Shown here: one piece after another, positions 51,125 to 58,451 of the stretch
How the letters are laid out: each line of letters opens with the position of its first letter
How positions within the stretch are numbered: position 1 is the first letter of the stretch
Assembly: GCA_024233455.1 (NCBI GenBank)
Contig: JACKPP010000002.1
Location: 372,001-436,000, forward strand
Reading direction: 5' to 3'
Origin: Chlamydiales bacterium
GTDB lineage: Bacteria > Chlamydiota > Chlamydiia > Chlamydiales > JACKPQ01
Length of the DNA: 64,000 nucleotides
The notes under the pieces: generated by a model
What the model was told of the DNA's origin: nothing
The model's input: the letters and a program-made list of their open reading frames with translations, nothing else
Database searches by the model: none
Made by a program: the position numbers and the translations under genes

Positions 51125-51949
51125 CTCTAGGTCTTCAGGTTCGAAGTCCTTAAGTGCCTTAGACTTTGACCCTGCTATGAGGCGAATAATGGTGAGAATA
51201 CAGCCCAACAGAACATAGAGCCAGGCAAAAGCTAGAACGAAGATCGAAAAAAAGTGGAGTATGCCGTAGAGAACAAAGAGCGCTCCAACGGCAGTGAAAA
51301 AAACCAATGTGCTGGATCTAACGCGTATTTGGAAGGTTTTAAGACTGAAAAAACGCACTTTGCTGATCATGAGTAGACCAATAAAGACCATGACACCGAT
51401 CAACACCCAGCTGCGCACGGCATCGGAGGGAGAAAACCAGCTATCGGCAAAAGGCGAATACAGGAACAGGTTGGCTGAAACGGTAGCCCCTGCAGCGGCA
51501 GGAATAGGCAGCCCAGAGAAATTTTTGTGATAGTCGCGCAAAGAAGCTGTTTTTTGAGCCTCATGGGCTTTTACATTAAAACGCACCAGACGCAAAACGC
51601 CGCATATAGAGTAGAGCATGGCAGCTACGATGCACAAGAAATTCATAGGCGTCTCTTGTTCAGTACTCAATGTCTTGAGCATCAAAACAGAAGGAGCGAC
51701 TCCAAAAGAGATGGCATCGGCCAAAGAATCAAAAAGAGCACCAAATTCACTTTCATGACGCATCAGGCGCGCAATGGCCCCGTCGAGCACGTCGGCAAAA
51801 CCGGCTACGATTAAAAGAAGCACCGATGTTTGCATAAACTGATACGTCGTGATGTGGGGAGCATGGCTTAAGGTGCGAAAAATGACAAATAGCCCACATG
51901 CTAGGCCAAATGCTGTAATGAGATTGGGAAGTAGATTAATGCGTTTCAT
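51122..51949 (-). CDS. pssA: CDP-diacylglycerol-serine O-phosphatidyltransferase
   Basis: Makes phosphatidylserine. The CDP-alcohol phosphotransferase motif D-G-x2-A-R-x8-G-x3-D-x3-D is exact in DGAIARLMRHESEFG followed by ALFDSLAD. About eight membrane helices. The ATG at 51949 has AAGAAGGA upstream and starts MKRINLLPNLITAFGLACG, the family start; the longer frame into nagZ is discarded. It follows nagZ by 13 bases. C. trachomatis CT826 is the counterpart. Its stop codon is within a large palindrome. Confidence 0.94.
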   Translation of the reverse strand: MKRINLLPNLITAFGLACGLFVIFRTLSHAPHITTYQFMQTSVLLLIVAGFADVLDGAIARLMRHESEFGALFDSLADAISFGVAPSVLMLKTLSTEQETPMNFLCIVAAMLYSICGVLRLVRFNVKAHEAQKTASLRDYHKNFSGLPIPAAAGATVSANLFLYSPFADSWFSPSDAVRSWVLIGVMVFIGLLMISKVRFFSLKTFQIRVRSSTLVFFTAVGALFVLYGILHFFSIFVLAFAWLYVLLGCILTIIRLIAGSKSKALKDFEPEDLE

Positions 51950-51962
51950 GGGTATCCTTCTT

Positions 51963-52958
51963 CTATGTCTTACTCTTACCATATTCTGTCCTTGTCTGCA
52001 ATTGTGCCTTGAGTTTTTGAATTCTTGCCACGGCACAATCAATGAGAGTTTCATCAAGTATACCAGCTCTTACATCTTCTACAAGGCTGCGGTGCAAGTC
52101 GATCAATTCTTCTGGATCAAGTGCTTCTATAGTGCTTGATCCTACGAGTTGTGTGCCACCAAAAAGCAGAATATCTACACCGGCTTCAATAGCCAAATGC
52201 GCGGCCCTTTTTAAATTTTTAGCATTTTGCAAAACGCCAGCCATTGGCAGTGAATCGGTTATAACCACTCCGTGAAATTTTTTTCTTAATCGATTGATCC
52301 AGATTTTAGAAAGCGTGGCACAAAAGTTAGGATCAACACTTGGAACAAGCACGTGCGCGGTCATGACAAGGTCGGCACTGCCAATGGGAAAGGGGGCAAG
52401 CTTTTCGGTGACTGGCAAGCCAAAATGAGAATCAATCGTCTTCTTTCCATGACCTGGGTAGTGCTTGGCGCAAGCTAAAATCCCACTTTGCTGCATACCA
52501 TCGATAAACCACTGAGCCTCTTTTTGGCTCCGATCGCCAAGATAGGATTCCACTACAGGTGCCAAGTTTAGGTTAACCCCAGCAGCTTTTAATTCTCGAC
52601 CTACGACACGCCCCATTTCGTAGGGGTTGTCCATGCGACAAGGCGGTGGCATGTGCGTAAATCCCTTTTTTAAGCGTTGAACACGCCCTCCTTCTTGATC
52701 AACAGCAATTAAAAGGAAGCATTGGCTATATTTTTGCAAATCTGAGGATAATGACTGCACGGTTTGCATGGGAAGGGCGCCGTTAAAGCAATTGTAGTAA
52801 ATGAAACCACCTACGTGGGCCTCATCCATTAAACGCCTGGCGTCATCATTGATCTCTTGGCCCCGAAAGTGCACCATCAACATCTGCCCAAGTTTCTCTT
52901 CTACTGTCATAGAAAATAATGAAGCTAAGCAAAGACAAGTAAAAAGTAGTCGTACCAT
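51963..52958 (-). CDS. nagZ: Beta-N-acetylhexosaminidase, GH3 (NagZ-like)
   Basis: Removes N-acetylglucosamine from wall fragments. It has LIAVDQEGGRVQRL, CAKHYPGHGKKTIDSHFGLP (general acid/base His loop) and VVITDSLPMAGV, where Asp is the nucleophile. The N-terminus (VRLLFTCLCLASLFS) looks like a signal peptide, unlike cytosolic E. coli NagZ. 331 residues. First gene of an apparent nagZ-pssA operon. Confidence 0.9.
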   Translation of the reverse strand: MVRLLFTCLCLASLFSMTVEEKLGQMLMVHFRGQEINDDARRLMDEAHVGGFIYYNCFNGALPMQTVQSLSSDLQKYSQCFLLIAVDQEGGRVQRLKKGFTHMPPPCRMDNPYEMGRVVGRELKAAGVNLNLAPVVESYLGDRSQKEAQWFIDGMQQSGILACAKHYPGHGKKTIDSHFGLPVTEKLAPFPIGSADLVMTAHVLVPSVDPNFCATLSKIWINRLRKKFHGVVITDSLPMAGVLQNAKNLKRAAHLAIEAGVDILLFGGTQLVGSSTIEALDPEELIDLHRSLVEDVRAGILDETLIDCAVARIQKLKAQLQTRTEYGKSKT

Positions 52959-53022
52959 GGTTGCTTATCATGACAAGGTTATTGATTGATTGCAAATGGC
53001 GACATCTATTACCATTTGCGGC

Positions 53023-53412
53023 ATGGCATGGAAACGTTCATCTGAAGAGCTGATTGAAAAGTTTCATACTGTGATGGAGCATTTCGACGACATCGATCGC
53101 AAAAAAATGTTCGGTTATCCTTGTTGCTTTGTTCAAGGCAATATGTTCACTGGTCTACATGAGGAAAGTTGGGTGCTGCGCCTCCCTGAGGATTTCCGAT
53201 TCACTGTTATGCAAACTCATGGTGCTCTGCAGTTCGAGCCAATGGCTGGGCGCGTGATGAAAGAATACGTGAAAATTCCGCTGAGCGTACAAAACAATGT
53301 AGTAGAACTGAAATCTTGGATTGCTACATCTTTAGACTACGCTTTTTCACTACCTCCAAAATCTCCAAAAAAGCGCAAAAAGTCATCCGACCAAAAAATT
53401 TCGCTGATCTAA
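53023..53412 (+). CDS. TfoX N-terminal domain-like protein
   Basis: Reads MAWKRSSEELIEKFHTVMEH, then RKKMFGYPCCFVQGNMFTGL and WVLRLPEDFR, the standard TfoX_N domain of about 110 residues, followed by a Lys-rich tail (KKRKKSSDQK). TfoX regulates competence in Haemophilus, but single-domain versions have unknown roles. The family start supports the ATG at 53023 rather than a TTG or ATG up to 33 bases earlier. Confidence 0.82.
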   Translation: MAWKRSSEELIEKFHTVMEHFDDIDRKKMFGYPCCFVQGNMFTGLHEESWVLRLPEDFRFTVMQTHGALQFEPMAGRVMKEYVKIPLSVQNNVVELKSWIATSLDYAFSLPPKSPKKRKKSSDQKISLI

Positions 53413-53479
53413 ACCGTTTGTTTTGTTGCGCTTGAAATCCGCCGAAAAAAATTGCGTTTTTTGTGATGGACAAATTGCG

Positions 53480-53509
53480 TTGAACTACAATATATAGTAG
53501 AAGTATAAG
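53480..53509 (+). promoter_or_regulatory. nrdAB promoter
   Basis: TTGAAC (53480-53485), 18 bases, TATAAG (53504-53509). The NrdR boxes lie on the spacer and just after the -10 box, which supports this as the regulated promoter. A further TATAAT lies at 53585-53590 without a clear -35. Confidence 0.5.
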
Positions 53510-53532
53510 CGTAAGGCTACAAGATGTGGTAG
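53485..53532 (+). promoter_or_regulatory. Paired NrdR boxes upstream of nrdAB
   Basis: CTACAATATATAGTAG (53485-53500) and CTACAAGATGTGGTAG (53517-53532) both fit the NrdR box pattern (ACA-AT-rich-GT core with flanking dyad). The spacing between centres is 32 bp, about three helical turns, as is usual for NrdR pairs. NrdR represses nrd genes when dATP is high. Confidence 0.75.
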
Positions 53533-53614
53533 CTAAAAGAAGAGACAGCAAGGCTTTGATTAGCGCTGATTTAGGAAATTTTCGTATAATAATTTAAGGA
53601 ATAAGGGTGCAAAA

Positions 53615-56600
53615 ATGACACAAGGGTATACTTCTTCATCAAAGGATTCTACAAGCGAGCTGATGGCAATGCTAAAGACAAGTGGCGTGAAAGATGCTAC
53701 AGGTTCTTTGGAAAGTCATTTTACAGTGGTTAAACGCGATGGCACTCTCGTCCCATTTAAACGAGAACGCATTTTTCGAGCACTAGAAGCGGCATTCCGA
53801 GATACGCGTAAAACCCCTAAGCCCCAAAATTTACCCGAAGATGTTTTAGAAGCTTGTGGATTGGTGGCAGATCAAGTGATCAATCAAGCGTTTACCCTAT
53901 CTAGTAAAGGCGTTTGCTTAAATGTCGAAGGCATCCAAGACCTGGTTGAGGTGACGTTGATGAAAAACGGTCACCATGATGTTGCTAGGGATTATATTAT
54001 CTATCGCGATAAGCACAAAGAATTGCGCCAGGATTCCCCTAGGCATATGAAAATCACGCGCGTGGGCGAGGCAAATCCCGTGCGCTTTAACCCCATGAAA
54101 ATTTCTAAAACATTAGAAATGGCTTTTCGCAGAGTGCATAAAGTCGAAGGTGCTTCCCCTCAACTGATCATCGATGCGGTGAATTTTTTAACGCAAAAGG
54201 TCGTCGGCTCGGCAATGGCCTTCAACAAATCTGGCCATCAACTCCACGTCCAGCACATCCAAGATATGATTGAAGAAGAGCTCATGCGCGAGGGTTACTT
54301 TAATGTGGCCAAAGATTTTATTTTGAACCGCGCCAAAAAAGAGCAGGCTCCTGAAGTCCTACCGGTACATGAAATTAAAGAAACGGCCAAAACACCTAAA
54401 AGCGATCCCTTAAAAGATAAAATTGCCTATGCCTGTCGCGGTTTAAAAGAAGTATCGGCAGAAGATATTTATAAACACGCCACCGATAATTTTTACGACG
54501 GCATCAAAGACCACGAGGTACAATCCGCGCTGATCATGGCCGCCAGATCACAAGTGGAAAAAGAGCCAGCTTACGCTAAAGTGGCAGCTAGACTACTTCT
54601 CGATAAACTTTATCTTGAAACGCTTGAAATTTCTGCTACCGATGCCAAGCTTGAAAAAACCTATCGCGCTTATTTTAAATCTTACATCAAAAATGCGGTA
54701 AAGTTAGAGCGCTTGTCCCCTGAACTTTTAGAATTCGATTTAGAGGCGCTATCAGAAAAACTTGTGCTAGAGCGCGATGACCTATTGTTGTTTACAGGTC
54801 TGCAAACACTCTATGACCGCTATTTTATTCATGACCAGCAAAAACGTTTAGAAACGCCACAAATTTTCTGGATGCGCGTAGCTATGGGTCTTTGTATTCG
54901 TGAAGAAGATAAGACGCGTCGCGTGTGTGAATTTTATGATGTATTATCCCAATTCCATGTGGTGTCTAGCACCCCAACGCTCTTTAATTCGGGCACTAAC
55001 CATTCCCAACTTAGCTCGTGCTTTCTTTCGACAATCGACGATGATTTGGAAAATATTTTCGATGTGATCAGCGATAACGCTCAACTTTCTAAATGGGCGG
55101 GAGGTATCGGCAATGACTGGACTCCTGTACGCGCTATGGGTGCACATATCAAGGGAACGAATGGCGAAAGTCAAGGAGTGATTCCTTTCTTGAAAGTTGC
55201 CAATGATACTGCTGTAGCAGTCAACCAAGGTGGTAAACGCAAGGGGGTGGCTGTTGCCTATCTGGAAACCTGGCATCTGGACATCGAAGACTTTTTGGAG
55301 CTGCGTAAAAACACAGGTGATGAGCGCCGACGCACCCACGATATGAACACTGCTAACTGGATCCCCGATTTGTTTATGAAACGGATTGAGAAAGATTTAG
55401 ATTGGACTCTCTTCAGCCCTAGCGATGTACCCGATTTACACGACCTCTATGGCCAAGCGTTTGAAGCACGCTATACCGAATACGAGCGCATGACCGAGAC
55501 TGGAGAGCTCAAGTTATTCAAGAAGATCCCAGCAAAAGATTTATGGCGTAAGATGCTGAGCATGCTTTTTGAAACAGGACACCCATGGATCACGTTCAAA
55601 GATCCCTCCAATATCCGCTCGCCACAAGATCACGTTGGAGTCGTTCACAGCTCTAATCTTTGCACCGAAATTCTACTGAATACGTCCAAAGAAGAAACCG
55701 CTGTCTGTAACTTAGCCTCAATTAACCTGGCCAAACACGTCAATGAAAATGGCATCGATGAACACCGGCTGGCTCAATCAGTCCACACTGCTATTCGTAT
55801 GCTAGATAACGTGATCGATATTAACTTCTATCCGATTAAAAAAGCCCGCAATTCCAATTTACGTCACCGTCCGGTAGGCCTTGGCATTATGGGCTTTCAA
55901 GATGCCCTCCACGAACAAAGCATTAGCTACGCTAGTCACGAAGCTGTCCAGTTTGCCGATGAGAGCCAGGAGTTTATCTCTTACCACGCTATTTTAGCTT
56001 CTACCGAACTGGCCAAGGAGCGCGGCTCCTACACCAGTTTCCAAGGCTCAAAGTGGGATCGCGGTATTTTACCCATCGACAGTATTGATCTGCTAGAACA
56101 GGAAAGGGGCGAAAAGCTGGAAATGGATCGGTCTTGCAAACTCGATTGGACTCCTGTGCGTGAGGCGATTAAAGCCCATGGCATGCGCAACAGCAACACC
56201 ATGGCCATTGCTCCTACAGCCACTATTGCCAATATCGTTGGCGTCTCATTTTCCAACGAACCCGACTACAAGCACCTTTACGTTAAGTCCAATCTTTCGG
56301 GCGAGTTCACTATTATCAATACTTACCTGGTCAAGAAACTCAAAAAACTAGGACTCTGGGATGACCAGATGATTGATGATCTGAAATATTTCGATGGTTC
56401 TATCCAAGAAATCGAGCGTGTTCCTGATGCGATCAAAAGGGAATTTCCGACCGCTTTTGAAATCGACCCTGAATGGGTTCTAGAGTGTGCCAGCCGTCGT
56501 CAAAAATGGATCGACATGGGTCAATCACTTAACCTTTATCTAGCTGAACCCAGTGGTAAAAAGCTGAATAACATGTACATGATGGCTTGGAAAAAAGGAT

Positions 56601-56791
56601 TGAAAACTACCTATTATTTGCGTTCCATGGGAGCTACCCAAATCGAGAAATCTACAACGGATGTCAATAAACGCGGCCTGCAGCCAAGATGGATGAAAAA
56701 CGCTTCGGCCTCAGCAGACATCACCGTTGACCGTGCCAAATCCGATGCGCCCGTTTGTAATCTAGAAGAAGGCTGCGAGAGCTGCCAATAA
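53615..56791 (+). CDS. nrdA: Ribonucleoside-diphosphate reductase, large subunit
   Basis: Reduces ribonucleotides together with NrdB. Two ATP-cone regulatory domains are visible near the N-terminus (FTVVKRDGTLVPFKRERIFRAL and the similar stretch from ITRVGEANPVRFNPMKISKT), which explains the 1058 residues. The catalytic barrel has NHSQLSSCFLS (redox Cys), NLCTEILLNT (radical Cys), EETAVCNLASINL and RHRPVGLGIMGFQDAL. The C-terminus, GCESCQ, holds the Cys pair that is re-reduced by thioredoxin. It is followed by nrdB after 23 bases. Confidence 0.96.
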   Translation: MTQGYTSSSKDSTSELMAMLKTSGVKDATGSLESHFTVVKRDGTLVPFKRERIFRALEAAFRDTRKTPKPQNLPEDVLEACGLVADQVINQAFTLSSKGVCLNVEGIQDLVEVTLMKNGHHDVARDYIIYRDKHKELRQDSPRHMKITRVGEANPVRFNPMKISKTLEMAFRRVHKVEGASPQLIIDAVNFLTQKVVGSAMAFNKSGHQLHVQHIQDMIEEELMREGYFNVAKDFILNRAKKEQAPEVLPVHEIKETAKTPKSDPLKDKIAYACRGLKEVSAEDIYKHATDNFYDGIKDHEVQSALIMAARSQVEKEPAYAKVAARLLLDKLYLETLEISATDAKLEKTYRAYFKSYIKNAVKLERLSPELLEFDLEALSEKLVLERDDLLLFTGLQTLYDRYFIHDQQKRLETPQIFWMRVAMGLCIREEDKTRRVCEFYDVLSQFHVVSSTPTLFNSGTNHSQLSSCFLSTIDDDLENIFDVISDNAQLSKWAGGIGNDWTPVRAMGAHIKGTNGESQGVIPFLKVANDTAVAVNQGGKRKGVAVAYLETWHLDIEDFLELRKNTGDERRRTHDMNTANWIPDLFMKRIEKDLDWTLFSPSDVPDLHDLYGQAFEARYTEYERMTETGELKLFKKIPAKDLWRKMLSMLFETGHPWITFKDPSNIRSPQDHVGVVHSSNLCTEILLNTSKEETAVCNLASINLAKHVNENGIDEHRLAQSVHTAIRMLDNVIDINFYPIKKARNSNLRHRPVGLGIMGFQDALHEQSISYASHEAVQFADESQEFISYHAILASTELAKERGSYTSFQGSKWDRGILPIDSIDLLEQERGEKLEMDRSCKLDWTPVREAIKAHGMRNSNTMAIAPTATIANIVGVSFSNEPDYKHLYVKSNLSGEFTIINTYLVKKLKKLGLWDDQMIDDLKYFDGSIQEIERVPDAIKREFPTAFEIDPEWVLECASRRQKWIDMGQSLNLYLAEPSGKKLNNMYMMAWKKGLKTTYYLRSMGATQIEKSTTDVNKRGLQPRWMKNASASADITVDRAKSDAPVCNLEEGCESCQ

Positions 56792-56814
56792 TAATTTAAT
56801 ATAGGAGTCACACC

Positions 56815-57885
56815 ATGACCACAAAAGAACAAGTACTAGGATTTGAAGATTTAAATCTCGATAAATCCAAACGCGTCAGCGCCAAAGATAAGCGACTTAT
56901 CAACTGCACCCAAGTCGATGTGAATCAGCTCATGCCGCTTAAATACAAATGGGCCTGGGAGCACTACTTAAACGGTTGTGCTAACCATTGGATGCCCTCA
57001 GAAGTGCCTATGTCTCGTGACATTGAGCTATGGAAATCCAACAAGCTATCCGATGATGAACGTCTGGTGATTATGCGCAATTTAGGTTTCTTTAGTACTG
57101 CAGAGAGCCTGGTTGGCAATAACATTGTTCTGGCAATTTTTAAACATGTCACTAATCCTGAAGCGCGTCAGTACCTTTTGCGCCAGGCATTTGAAGAGGC
57201 TATTCACACGCATACTTTCCACTACATCGTAGAATCGCTTGCTCTCGATGCTGGTGAGGTCTTCAACATGTACAACGAAATCGAGGCCATCCATAAAAAA
57301 GATGCTTTTGAGATGAAGATCACGCGTGAAATCCTCGATCCTCACTTCACTACTGACACGTTCGAGGGCAAACAAATCTTCCTGAAAAACCTGATCGGCT
57401 ACTACGTGATTATGGAAGGTCTATTCTTCTATAGTGGCTTTGCCATGATTCTATCCTTTCACCGTCAAAATAAAATGACGGGCATTGGAGAGCAATTCCA
57501 ATACATTTTACGCGATGAATCCATCCACCTGAATTTTGGAATCGATCTGATCAATGGCATCAAGCAAGAAAATCCTGAAATTTGGACCGATGCATTTCAA
57601 AAGCAAACCTACGCGCTGATTGAAGAGGCTGTCGAGCTTGAAATCGCCTATGCCGAAGACTGTCTGCCACGTGGAATTTTGGGCCTTACCGCTCCTATGT
57701 TCCGCGACTATGTGCAGTACATTGCCAACCGCAGATGCGAACGTATCGGTCTAACTCCCCTCTATCCGGATGCTAAAAATCCCTTCCCTTGGATGAGTGA
57801 GACAATCGATTTGGGTAAAGAGAAAAACTTCTTCGAAACCAGAGTCACTGAATACCAGTCATCAGCCAGCCTCGATTGGAGCTAA
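56815..57885 (+). CDS. nrdB: Ribonucleotide reductase R2c (Mn/Fe, Phe in place of Tyr)
   Basis: The metal ligands appear as STAESLVG (Glu97), EEAIHTHTF (Glu128, His131), VIMEGLFFYSGFA (Glu) and RDESIHLNFG (Glu, His). The residue that is the radical Tyr in class Ia is Phe135 in HTHTF. This is the hallmark of class Ic proteins, first described in C. trachomatis, which use a Mn(IV)/Fe(III) cofactor instead of a tyrosyl radical. 356 residues. AGGAG precedes the start. Same operon as nrdA. Confidence 0.96.
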   Translation: MTTKEQVLGFEDLNLDKSKRVSAKDKRLINCTQVDVNQLMPLKYKWAWEHYLNGCANHWMPSEVPMSRDIELWKSNKLSDDERLVIMRNLGFFSTAESLVGNNIVLAIFKHVTNPEARQYLLRQAFEEAIHTHTFHYIVESLALDAGEVFNMYNEIEAIHKKDAFEMKITREILDPHFTTDTFEGKQIFLKNLIGYYVIMEGLFFYSGFAMILSFHRQNKMTGIGEQFQYILRDESIHLNFGIDLINGIKQENPEIWTDAFQKQTYALIEEAVELEIAYAEDCLPRGILGLTAPMFRDYVQYIANRRCERIGLTPLYPDAKNPFPWMSETIDLGKEKNFFETRVTEYQSSASLDWS

Positions 57886-57888
57886 GGA

Positions 57889-57919
57889 GTTAGCCCCATT
57901 AGTAACTAATGGGGCTAAC
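57889..57919 (+). terminator. Hairpin after nrdB
   Basis: A perfect 14-bp stem GTTAGCCCCATTAG/CTAATGGGGCTAAC with loop TAA starts three bases after the nrdB stop. No T tract follows, so it may stabilise the mRNA end rather than terminate by itself. Confidence 0.5.
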
Positions 57920-58028
57920 ATTACAAAAAGAAAAGTTGTGTAGCAACACCTGCCAATTGATCTGAAATGAAAAGGGATTCACCCTCCTCAACCTTACCAA
58001 CTATTGTATAATTCCGCTCTTACCCGTC

Positions 58029-58283
58029 TCAATCGGAATTCGCGACAAGGAATGACACAATAGTTAACACCGCTCCCGCTATAAGACCGATCGCTGCCAT
58101 GGCAGTCGCAGCGGCCAAGGTTGCATAAACAAAAGGCTTCGGACTGCCTGTGCGAGCTGCCATGATGGTTGCAAATATAGCAGAACATAGAGTTCCTACC
58201 GTAAGTGCTGTGGAAACGCTTAAAACTCCAGCTCCTGCTCCTGCTCCCGCAGCCACATGCCATGCTTTGAGTTGTACACCCAT
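58029..58283 (-). CDS. Small bilobed hydrophobic protein (Inc-like)
   Basis: The 84 residues consist almost wholly of two long hydrophobic lobes (about residues 18-44 and 53-82) joined by a short polar turn RTGSPKPF. This bilobed pattern defines chlamydial inclusion membrane (Inc) proteins, although those are usually longer. AAGGAG precedes the ATG. GAGAGAG near the N-terminus is low complexity. It is unrelated to the flanking operons and transcribed toward nrdB. Inc assignment is inference from hydropathy only. Confidence 0.6.
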   Translation of the reverse strand: MGVQLKAWHVAAGAGAGAGVLSVSTALTVGTLCSAIFATIMAARTGSPKPFVYATLAAATAMAAIGLIAGAVLTIVSFLVANSD

Positions 58284-58451
58284 ATAAATTCTCCTTAAGT
58301 TAGAATCTTCGTAATATCTGCAGCTTAAGCTAACAAATCCATCAGTTTAAGACAAGATCCAAACGTGCCTGGCCGGAGCAAAAATCACTTAGAAGTGGCA
58401 AATTTTACCTAGAGATGGTAGGCTCAAGGATTATGGTTATACGCTTTTGCA

